Under the pieces are notes generated by a model. The model had not been told where the DNA came from. It ran no database searches and saw only the letters and a program-made list of their open reading frames with translations. Made by a program: the position numbers and the translations under genes. Shown piece by piece: positions 56,001 to 64,000 of a stretch of DNA of 64,000 bases. This DNA comes from Xenopus tropicalis (lineage: Eukaryota; Chordata; Amphibia; Anura; Pipidae): assembly GCF_000004195.4 (NCBI RefSeq), contig NC_030683.2, forward strand, positions 2,117,935 to 2,181,934, written 5' to 3'. Numbering within the stretch: position 1 is the stretch's first letter; each line of letters begins with the position of its first letter.

Positions 56001-56580
56001 ATGGGGGTTACACCTATATATATACATTACTGTGTGATAGGATATGGGGTTACGCCTATATATTACAGTTACTGTGTGTATAGGATATGGGGTTACGCCT
56101 ATATATTATACAGTTACTGTGTGTATAGGATATGGGGTTACGCCTATATATTATACAGTTACTGTGTGTATAGGATATGGGGGTTACACTGTGCCTATAT
56201 ATTATACAGTTACTGTGTGTATAGGATATGGGGGTTACACCTATATATTATACAGTTACTGTGTGTATAGGATATGGGGGTTACGCCTATATATTATACA
56301 GTTACTGTGTGTATAGGATATGGGGGTTACACTGTGCCTATATATTATACAGTTACTGTGTGTATAGGATATGGGGGTTACACTGTGCCTATATATTATA
56401 CAGTTACTGTGTGTATAGGATATGGGGGTTACACTGTGCCTATATATTATACAGTTACTGTGTGTATAGGATATGGGGGTTACGCCTATATATTATACAG
56501 TTACTGTGTGTATAGGATATGGGGGTTACGCCTATATATTATACAGTTACTGTGTGTATAGGATATGGGGGTTACAGGAT
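50015..56580. repeat. 6.5-kb minisatellite, ~51-bp unit, about 130 copies
   Basis: The unit is GGTTACACTGTGCCTATATA, TTATACAGTTACTGTGTGTA, TAGGATATGGG. Variation is mainly in the G run (three to seven), TGTGCC versus CGTGCC, and loss of 8-9 bases (TTACACCTATATATT). Some stretches (51880-52330, 52940-53030, 55300-55760) are rich in single-base indels. The many plus-strand frames (YTVPIYYTVTVCIGYGG) are read-through. Confidence 0.98.
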
Positions 56581-57355
56581 ATGGGGGTTACAGGGGAGCC
56601 AGACTACGGCAGAGGAGGGAAGGGGTCAGGGCAGTCAGTGCAGACTGAGTATGGAAGGAGCTAAATAAAGGTTCACTGGGGGTGGGTGGCTGCTATTTTG
56701 GGGATAAAAGGAGGGGGAAGTCTTTGTGGATTGGGCTCATTGTGTTTCTGCAAATTCTTGGGTGCAGGCGGCTGAGAGGGCGGAGGGGACGGGGGAGGAG
56801 CCACAGAAGCTTTAGGATTTAGAGACAAGGGAACTAATACAGTAGTTTGGCACACAGAAGGGGCAGTATTTTTATGTATTTGCTGAAATAGGGTGCTATA
56901 CTATGTGGCCCAGCTCTGAATAAACCCCCAGCCTTCCTGTTACCATGATCTGTCTTCCCTAGTAACAAGCCAAGTTGGCAACCTAGTTACTGAGCAGGCA
57001 AAATGGGGACTTTGGGTGCCTAATCCTGGTCGCCAAGTGGCTGGATTTTGTGCCAATGTGACTTGTAGGGTGTGTGAAAAAAGTCTATATTTTGTGCACC
57101 AGTCTGAACAGGAGCTTGTGCCCTTCACAAATCATTGGGTGCATTAATATAATAATAATAATGTATGGGGGGGGCAAGCACCCAGCCTAATGGGAACAGT
57201 GCTTCAGGCACAAAAAGATGAGCCAAGTTGTCGGCCTTAGTGCACCCAAAGGTGCTGCTGGCGGGCCCTACACCCAGGTACGGCTTTGTTTCAGAAGGCG
57301 GTTGGAGCGGCTCTTTTCGTTGCCCAGTGGCCACAGTGAGTGGCCCATTGTTTAT
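56581..57355. other. Unassigned sequence
   Basis: No repeat array and no recognisable gene. A short ATAATAATAATA run lies at 57148. Confidence 0.4.
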
Positions 57356-57359
57356 ATGG

Positions 57360-57545
57360 TGCCAACATATTAGAGATCTCACATCAGCACTGACCCAGTG
57401 AAGCTTACAATCTAATTTCCTTACCACACAACCAGCTATTTACCAGCACACACCGGGCTGACATACAAACTCTGTGTAGGTAGTATGTAGGTCAGAACTG
57501 AAGCCAGGACCCCAGCGCTGTGAGGCAGCCGTGCTGACCCAGTGC
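57360..57545. mobile_element. Old dispersed repeat fragment
   Basis: GTGAAGCTTACAATCTAATT, ACATACAAACTCTGTGTAGG and CCAGGACCCCAGCGCTGTGA are phrases of the same family as the fragments at 17170 and 49545. Confidence 0.6.
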
Positions 57546-58510
57546 CACTGTAATATTATTAGATACTGGCAGGAATTACCCAGTGGCACCCATGGGCACA
57601 GACTCCAGTCCTCACATGATGCATTAGTGATTTCTGTATCAGGGCTGCTCTCCACAGCAGTGCAGGAAAGCAAGAAGGTGCCCCCCTTTACTGTATCTCA
57701 CACAGGGGGGCCTGAGTGGCTGTTAGTGGGGGGACCTGGAGAATATACAGAGTCCAGTGATATCAGCAGGGAACTATTCTCAGTATTTTCCCAGCGCCAG
57801 GAATGCAGGGAATGCTCAGGGGAGACGGATTAGGAAACTGGTGGAAGGGGCACAGGGGCCAGTTGGGTCCCAGACCATAGGTTTGTAGGGAATTATACGC
57901 CCAGCGGGGGCTGTCGGGCCCCTATAATCCCCAGAGGGGGTGCCCTGAGCCTGCCAGCCTGGGTGCAGCCTCTTGGGAGATAATAATAGGGTGGCAGCAG
58001 GTAGGATTTAGTTTGGCAGCTCCGTGTATTCCTGGCCCTTCAGCCACAATGAGCACATGGTGCAGTTTGGGTGGAGGCAGCGCTACACCCTGATAATTAC
58101 AGCCCTGGGACCAACGTGCTGACAGGATTCCCTGCAGAGAGAAGCAAAGGAGGTAAGAGCACATTCTGCCCATAGGAAATACTCAGGGCTCCCCGGCTGC
58201 ACTTAGTATTATTCCCCCAGTACAGAAGTCTTGTGCTCAGTGTGGGGGAATGCTGAAATGTTATTGCCATGTAAAGGCAAGCAAGCATTGATTGGGATCT
58301 GCTGAGGGGGCGTTTGAACTCAACAAAGGGAGCAGTATGGCAGCACCGACTATCTCTAGTTGCTCCCGTATGTAGTTCAGTCTTATGTGTTTTCTCTGCT
58401 TTTAACCTACTCTCCTGCAGGGGTTGATAGGCTCAGAACTGTAGCAACCAGGGTGCAGTTTGAATTCCAGGCTAGGGTAAGGGCTATAGGTTTAGTAACT
58501 GGTTGTACTG
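57546..58510. other. Unassigned sequence, no supported gene
   Basis: Non-repetitive. Short open frames on both strands have no recognisable similarity. Confidence 0.4.
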
Positions 58511-58519
58511 GCACTCACC

Positions 58520-60290
58520 ATCTTGCTCTACTGTCTTTATTAATGTCTTTTGTACTTGTCATCTTAATTGTCACCATCCTTCCCAATTGCCTTCACCTTG
58601 CCCTACTGTCTCTAACTTGCCTTACTGTCTCTGTCTTGCTCTGTTGCCTTCACCTTGCCCTACTGTCTCCATCTTGTCCTACTGTCTCCATCTTGTCCTA
58701 CTGTCTCCATCTTGCCCTACTGTTTCGATCTTGCTCAACTGTCTCCATCTTGTCCTACTGTCTCCATCTTGTCCTACTGTCTCCATCTTGTCCTACTGTC
58801 TCCATCTTGTCCTACTGTCTCCATCTTGCCCTACTGTCTCCATCTTGCTCTACTGTCTCCATCTTGCTCAACTGTCTCCATCTTGTCCTACTGTCTCCAT
58901 CTTGTCCTACTGTCTCCATCTTGCCCTACTGTCTCCATCTTGTCCTACTGTCTCCATCTTGCCCTACTGTCTCCATCTTGCCCTACATACCCACATCTTG
59001 CCCAACTGTCTCCATCTTGTCCTACTGTCTCCATCTTGTCCTACTGTCTCCATCTTGCCCTACTGTCTCCATCTTGTTCTACTGTCTCCATCTTGTCCTA
59101 CTTTCTCCATCTTGCCCTACTGTCTCCATCTTGCCCTACTGTCTCCATCTTGTACTACTGTCTCCCTCTTGCCCTACTGTCTCCATCTTGCCCTACTGTC
59201 TCCATCTTGTCCTACTGTCTCCATCTTGCCCTACTGTCTCCATCTTGCCCTACTGTCTCATCTTGCCCTACTGTTTCCATCTTGCCCTACTGTCTCCATC
59301 TTGTCCTACTGTCTTCATCTTGTCCTACTGTCTCCATCTTGCCCTACTGTCTCCATTTTGCTCTACTGTCTCCATCTTGTCCTACTGTCTCCATCTTGTC
59401 CTACTGTCTCCATCTTGTCCTACTGTCTCCATGTTGTCCTACTTTCTCCATCTTGCCCTACTGTCTCCATCTTGCCCTACTGTCTCCATCTTGCCCTACT
59501 GTCTCCATCTTGTCCTACTGTCTCCATCTTGTCCTACTGTTTCCATCTTGTCCTACGTTCTCCATCTTGCCCTACTGTCTCCATCTTGCCCTACTGTCTC
59601 CATCTTGTACTACTGTCTCCCTCTTGCCCTACGGTCTCCATCTTGCTCTACTGTCTCCATCTTGTCCTACTGTCTCCATCTTGCTCTACTGTCTCCATCT
59701 TGCCCTACTTTCTCCATCTTGTCCTACTGTCTCCATCTTGCCCTTCTGTCTCCATCTTGCCCTACTGTCTCCATCTTGCCCTACTGTCTCCATCTTGCCT
59801 TACTGTTTTCATCTTGCCCTACTGTCTCCATCTTGCCCTACTGTCTCCATCTTGTACTACTGTCTCCATCTTGCCCTACTGTCTCCATCTTGCTCTACTG
59901 TCTCCATCTTGCCCTACTGTCCACATCTTGCCCTACTGTCTCCATCTTGCCCTACTGTCTCCCTCTTGCCCTACGGTCTCCATCTTGCTCTACTGTCTCC
60001 ATCTTGTTCTACTGTCTCCATCTTGCTCTACTGTCTCCATCTTGCCCTACTTTCTCCATCTTGTACTACTGTCTCCATCTTGTCCTACTGTCTCCATCTT
60101 GCTCTACTGTCTCCATCTTGCCCTACTGTCTCCATCTTGCCCTACTTTCTCCATCTTGTACTACTGTCTCCATCTTGTCCTACTGTCTCCATCTTGCCCT
60201 ACTGTCTCCATCTTGCCCTACTGTCTCCATTTTGCCCTACTGTCTCCATCTTGCCCTACTTTCTCCATCTTGCCCTACTGTCTCCTACTG
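58520..60290 (+). repeat. 18-bp minisatellite, locus C, about 95 copies
   Basis: The unit is CCTACTGTCTCCATCTTGYC, the same as at 436-1250 (opposite strand) and 24380-26360. Unlike locus B it is regular. The left edge decays through CATCTTGCTCTACTGTCTTT. The right edge runs into CCTACTGGGTCCTAAATG at 60284-60301. Three plus-strand frames of over 500 residues are read-through because 18 is a multiple of 3. Confidence 0.97.
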
Positions 60291-60301
60291 GGTCCTAAAT
60301 G

Positions 60302-61105
60302 CATGCAGTCTAGGGCAGCATTGCCTTTACTGTATATAGGCAGCACAGATGGTGTCACTATCTGGTAGGTTAATAACTGAGAGGGAATTAGAAGCTCTAG
60401 GCATGATTGATCCAACAAAAGGCAATTAATACTCCATATAAGCCTCCAGTTTGCCTCAGGAGGGCTCTTGTGAAATAACAGAAGGAGGGTTCCATTTATG
60501 GAGAGATCTCGGGGCCCCATACTCATTATTATCATTAAGGAACAGGAGAGGAAACGTTACGGCTGACTGACCTCTATGAGAAGCGGAACCACCGTTTCCT
60601 GTGAGCACTTTATGCAGTTTAAACAAATTCTGTTTGTTTGTGTCTCATCCAATTATCAATACAAGGGTACTGTAACCAGATTAGGGGCCAGATTAGGGTA
60701 TATTAATGCCTCACAGCTGGAAGGGTAGTGCTGTGGTGCAGTAGGACAATGCCTGCAGTGAGCGTTCTGTGGAATCTGGGCGCTATACCCGGCTGCTCAT
60801 TGGCTGCATGGCTCTATAGCCGGCTACAGACTGGCACCTCTATGGCAGCAACGCTTGCCCCGGCTCAGGTATCTCTCTTCCTGGAGGCAGATCAAGAAGA
60901 TTTTGTTTTGTTTTTGGTAACATTTAGGCAGAGGGCGTAGGTGCAGTGTCTCCATTTCCTGAGCAGCAGAGGAAATAACCCAGGGGATGTGTACATTCAA
61001 AATAGCTCAGGGTCAATAAATACCAACGGTTCCTGCAGGTTGCTTCTTAACTCATGATATTTTAGACAATTTTGCAACTGTTTTTATTGTAAGGTCTTGA
61101 AAAAT
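60302..61105. other. Unassigned sequence
   Basis: No repeat array and no recognisable gene. The open frame at 60728-60940 has no known similarity. Confidence 0.4.
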
Positions 61106-61109
61106 ATTT

Positions 61110-61195
61110 TTGTTCTGCTGTTATCTGGTTGCTAGGGTCCCACTTACCTTAACAACTAGACAGTGGTTGAAATGAATTTAGTGGAAGGTATGTGG
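61110..61195 (-). mobile_element. T2-like MITE internal fragment
   Basis: TATCTGGTTGCTAGGGTCCC followed by CTAGACAGTGGTTGAAATGA matches the reverse complement of the internal part of the element at 7405 (around 7665-7710). Confidence 0.55.
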
Positions 61196-61266
61196 GTCAG
61201 ACGTGAGTTACTCTGTAGTGGAATGGCGAGAGACTGAGTACCTGGGACTCTATAGTAACTGTAGTA

Positions 61267-61269
<3 letters not shown>

Positions 61270-61302
<33 letters not shown>

Positions 61303-61312
61303 GGTATATATA
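61270..61312. repeat. TA microsatellite with central ACCGGT palindrome
   Basis: About 30 bases of alternating TA are followed by TATATACCGGTATATATA, a perfectly self-complementary segment. Confidence 0.9.
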
Positions 61313-61723
61313 TACAGAATTTTACATTTGGTGCTGAATAAAAAAGCTATTAGTTCATAAAAAAATAGGTGATAAAACCTGCAAAGTGACTAACAATACT
61401 GGTGTCAGCGGAACTATATTGGCAGCAACACAGTGTCACTTTGTGACTAGGTGAGGCCACATCAGCATTACAAGCTCTTCATGGATTGATCCCATAACTA
61501 ATTATATTCAGCAATGGACCCAGCCCTGTCTCATCCAACCAGCCGAGGTGGGGAACTCACTGATTCAGTGGGGATTTATTGCTTTGCTCCACCTCTTCTA
61601 AATACACGGTGCAAATTATCTGCGCACCCCCATTATCTGTATTTCTGATTGGCTGTAATGGCACCACTGAACTCAGGGAAAAATAATAGAACATTTTATA
61701 TGAGGTGGTCCCCATATGTAGTA

Positions 61724-61877
61724 GTGATGTGCGGGTTGGCCCGATACTGTGGGACCCGTGGGTTAACCTGCGGGTCGGGTGAGTTCAGCCCGACCTCGGC
61801 ACATCACCTGCGGTCAGGGCCAGAACTAGGGGTAGGCAGAAGACACACCCGGGTCAAGAAAATCTCCCGCACATCAC
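61724..61877. mobile_element. 154-bp MITE with GTGATGTGCGGG ends and TA flanks
   Basis: Perfect 12-bp inverted termini, GTGATGTGCGGG at 61724-61735 and CCCGCACATCAC at 61866-61877, are flanked by TA at 61722-61723 and 61878-61879. The interior has GACCCGTGGG / CCTGCGGGTCGGGT and AGCCCGACCTCG stem-like segments. TA flanks suggest a Tc1/mariner-type origin. Confidence 0.75.
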
Positions 61878-61879
61878 TA

Positions 61880-62237
61880 ATATGTTGGTAGATTGTGCCT
61901 TGGCTGATTAGTCAGTTATACCATCTGACACATATAAATATAAATATTGGTCGATTAGACCTGTAACAAGTAGTTGATATGAGATATACGTCATATCTAA
62001 GTGGATTGCTTTCCCATAGTCAGTTATACCATGTGACCTGTTTGGGATGGGTAAATGAGGGGCTATGACAAGTAGTTTACATTATTTGCTCCATCTTGGT
62101 GGGCCATCTTCAGAAATGGATAGGACTTGAAATTAATTTTCAATATCTTTTTGTCTTAGTAGTTGCAGAGTCTTGTTATTATTTGCAGAAGGTTATATAT
62201 GATTAGACAGAATCTGAGACTCTTTCTCTTTTTTCAG
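61880..62237. other. End of the ITPRIP upstream intron
   Basis: AT-rich sequence ending in the polypyrimidine tract and TTTTTTCAG acceptor before the ITPRIP start codon. Confidence 0.6.
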
Positions 62238-62244
62238 GATCACC

Positions 62245-63864
62245 ATGCAGTTTGGGATTTTCAAGGTGTGCCTGGTGGTGGTCACAGCCATTGTGAACCA
62301 CCCTCTTCTCTTTCCAAATGAGAACGCGACTCTTCCTGAGGAGCAGATCATTCAGAAGATGAAGGATCGAGAGGAGAGTCTGAAAGCAGAGCAGATGCAT
62401 CTGGAGCAGATGTTCTCCAGTGCTGTGACGAAGGAGAAGAGGGAGGAAGAAGAGGCCAGTCAGAGCACGGAAGCTTCAGAAGATGAGCCACCTTGGGATT
62501 TCTGGAGTGCCCTGTCAATGGTTATTTTCTTGATGATTGAGATATGGAGGCAGGATTTTCAGGAAGGCAATGCTCAAGCTTCGACTAAGGAAGAAGATGA
62601 CCTGCCATTCTTAGGGAACAACTGCCAAGGAGTATCGCTTCCGAATAAGGCCGTCCTGGCTATCTTTTATGAGCAGTATATCCGAGTCACAACCCATGAC
62701 GCTGTCAGGACTCGGGAGTTTGTGGAAGGCTTTGCGGATGATTTACTAGAAGCTTTGAGAAGCGTTTGTAATCGAGATGAAGACATGGAGGTAGAGGACA
62801 GCATGTGTATTGGAAGTATGTATGAAAACTGGAGAGTGAAGAAGCCCTTAACTTGTGACTTGATAGTACCATTTGCCCCACCAGAACCGTATCAGTTTAG
62901 GTGCCAACCCTGGATCTCCAGTCATTCGATTTCACCAGACAAACAAGGCTGTGGAACAATTCAGGTCATCGGGCCTGATGATGTATCTAGGGCTTGTGTT
63001 TGTGACAGGACCAAACTTGGAGAAGATATGCTATGTCTTCTCCACAACCCAACAACAAACAAGACAAAGGTGAGCAGGGACATTGACTTACTGTGCTCTA
63101 AAAATACAGACTTCCTGGATACCAACCAGGTCATGAAATGGTTCCAGTCGGCTGTAACAAAAGCCTGGGGTAGGATTTCACACAAGTACGATTTTGACCT
63201 GGCGTTCAGTCATTTGGATGCCCCAGGGGCTTTGAGAGTGAAATTCAGATCTGGAAAGATAATCAACTTCAATATCACGCCAGTGGTACAGTTTGAGGAT
63301 TCTGATTTATATTTAGTTTCCCATTTCCCAAGTAGTCCGAGACCTCATGACTCTAACATCCAGTGGGCTCTCTCCTTCGCAATATATGAGAAAAGGTTCC
63401 TCAAGGATATTTCCAAGAAGCTTCCAGTTAACTCCTGTCACCTAAGCTGCCTGCAGATAGTGTCCTTTCTTCATTCCAAACAGTGTCACATCACTGGGTC
63501 GAGTGGTCTGACCACCTATCATCTAAAGACCGTGCTGCTTCACCTTTTGCTTTCCAGACAGTTCTCCGACTGGGACGTGGTCATGCTTGAGGAACGCTTG
63601 CGAGACGTATTCGTAATGCTGGAAAAGTGTCTTCTGGAAAAGAAGCTCTACCACTTCATGGTTGGAAACCCTAAACTACCACACACTGTAAACATTCCGG
63701 AAAACTTCCATTTTGCAGAACCCCTTAACCTTTTCCGCTCATTCGTCCTGGACCGAGACCTCTACCAGAAGACCCTGGTGATGTTTTATGAGATGCTGAA
63801 GAACGCCACTGTTTTGATAAATGAGTACAGCTTGCGACTGCCTGCCTCTTCCTTAAACAAGTGA
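62245..63864 (+). CDS. itprip: ITPRIP, inositol 1,4,5-trisphosphate receptor-interacting protein
   Basis: A single coding exon gives 539 residues (human about 547). ITPRIP (DANGER) binds inositol trisphosphate receptors and modulates calcium release; it belongs to the MAB21 nucleotidyltransferase-like family. An acceptor TTTTTTCAG at 62229-62237 lies seven bases before the ATG, so upstream exons are non-coding. The N-terminus MQFGIFKVCLVVVTAIVNHP is a signal peptide or anchor, with a sequon NAT at 27-29. Residues 31-70 are a charged coiled coil. A hydrophobic segment at about 84-101 is a likely membrane span. The MAB21-like region covers roughly 135-530, with IGSMYENWRV at 189-198, TKLGEDMLCLL at 256-266, KYDFDLAFSHLD at 314-325 and AEPLNLFRSFVL at 491-502. 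These match human ITPRIP throughout. The frame is intact. Confidence 0.96.
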   Translation: MQFGIFKVCLVVVTAIVNHPLLFPNENATLPEEQIIQKMKDREESLKAEQMHLEQMFSSAVTKEKREEEEASQSTEASEDEPPWDFWSALSMVIFLMIEIWRQDFQEGNAQASTKEEDDLPFLGNNCQGVSLPNKAVLAIFYEQYIRVTTHDAVRTREFVEGFADDLLEALRSVCNRDEDMEVEDSMCIGSMYENWRVKKPLTCDLIVPFAPPEPYQFRCQPWISSHSISPDKQGCGTIQVIGPDDVSRACVCDRTKLGEDMLCLLHNPTTNKTKVSRDIDLLCSKNTDFLDTNQVMKWFQSAVTKAWGRISHKYDFDLAFSHLDAPGALRVKFRSGKIINFNITPVVQFEDSDLYLVSHFPSSPRPHDSNIQWALSFAIYEKRFLKDISKKLPVNSCHLSCLQIVSFLHSKQCHITGSSGLTTYHLKTVLLHLLLSRQFSDWDVVMLEERLRDVFVMLEKCLLEKKLYHFMVGNPKLPHTVNIPENFHFAEPLNLFRSFVLDRDLYQKTLVMFYEMLKNATVLINEYSLRLPASSLNK

Positions 63865-63883
63865 TCTCACTCATGGGTGGGAA

Positions 63884-63986
63884 AATAAATATGCTTTACG
63901 TATGAATATGGTTGCATTCAGTGAATGCACAACTGGAGCACTGAAGGACTAACACTTTTGATTATGGCAGTGTGGTATGTAATAAA
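63884..63986 (+). terminator. ITPRIP poly(A) signals
   Basis: AATAAA occurs at 63884-63889, 20 bases after the stop codon, and again at 63981-63986. The second is the likelier 3' end for a normal untranslated region; cleavage would fall at or beyond the window edge. Confidence 0.5.
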
Positions 63987-64000
63987 TATCTGTTGGTTCA

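Noticed and set aside
50015..56580. Many tyrosine-rich frames (YTVPIYYTVTVCIGYGG)
   Set aside because: Translation of the 51-bp array in all three frames.
407..60301. A shared flank for all three 18-bp arrays
   Set aside because: The flank next to locus A (reverse complement of 407-425, ending CCACTAAATG) only loosely resembles CTACTGGGTCCTAAATG, so the shared flank is claimed for loci B and C only.
58360..60368. Three overlapping plus-strand open frames of 547-659 residues rich in SPSCPTVSILPYCLHLALL
   Set aside because: All three frames of an 18-bp tandem repeat stay open because 18 is a multiple of 3 and the unit lacks stops. The same happens at 436-1250 and 24366-26351. There is no protein-like composition.

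Overview
This is vertebrate genomic DNA, almost certainly from a pipid frog of the genus Xenopus. The evidence is spliced coding exons with GT-AG introns, two genes recognisable as vertebrate orthologues, and several transposon types typical of Xenopus: T2-like MITEs with TTAAAGG ends, a hAT element with an 8-bp target duplication, and a Tc1-like element with long inverted repeats. There is no bacterial-style gene organisation. Nearly all long open frames in the window are read-through of tandem repeats and are not genes.

Two protein genes are present, arranged head to head. On the minus strand, 38536 down to 9371, are the first 15 coding exons of CFAP58 (CCDC147), a coiled-coil protein of motile cilia and sperm flagella. 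The exons give 750 codons with every splice phase consistent. The last ~120 residues expected from the human protein are not found and should lie beyond the left edge. On the plus strand, 62245-63864 is the single coding exon of ITPRIP (539 residues), complete with stop codon and poly(A) signals. A CpG-rich block near 46.95-47.30 kb and a possible non-coding exon at 48170-48343 are candidates for its 5' end. I recall CFAP58 and ITPRIP as divergent neighbours in human too (10q25), so this is conserved synteny.

The striking feature is the tandem repeat load. By my rough addition about 37 of 64 kb is minisatellite or microsatellite, in some 25 unrelated arrays with units from 4 to ~240 bp. Most CFAP58 introns hold a different one: 21 and 39 bp in intron 1, 104 bp in intron 3, ~237 bp in intron 4, 34 bp in intron 5, 94 bp in intron 6, 36 bp in intron 7, 18 bp in intron 8, 57 bp in intron 11, 35 bp in intron 13, 41 bp (6 kb) in intron 14. 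Downstream of exon 15 are a 112-bp array split by a Tc1-like element and another 18-bp array. Between the genes lie two arrays of the same 62-bp unit in opposite orientation, a GATA microsatellite, a CCCCTRCC-type array, a 6.5-kb array of a ~51-bp unit and a third 18-bp array.

The most interesting observation is in CFAP58 intron 3. The 104-bp unit there contains the last ~34 bases of exon 3 plus its splice donor, so the true donor is followed by about fourteen near-identical decoys. Others are a hAT element inside a T2-like MITE, an 18-bp minisatellite at three loci with a shared 3' flank, the inverted 62-bp array pair, and a CFAP58 promoter with an RFX X-box-like site and inverted ACTACA-type motifs. 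I see no evidence for a wholly new gene system.
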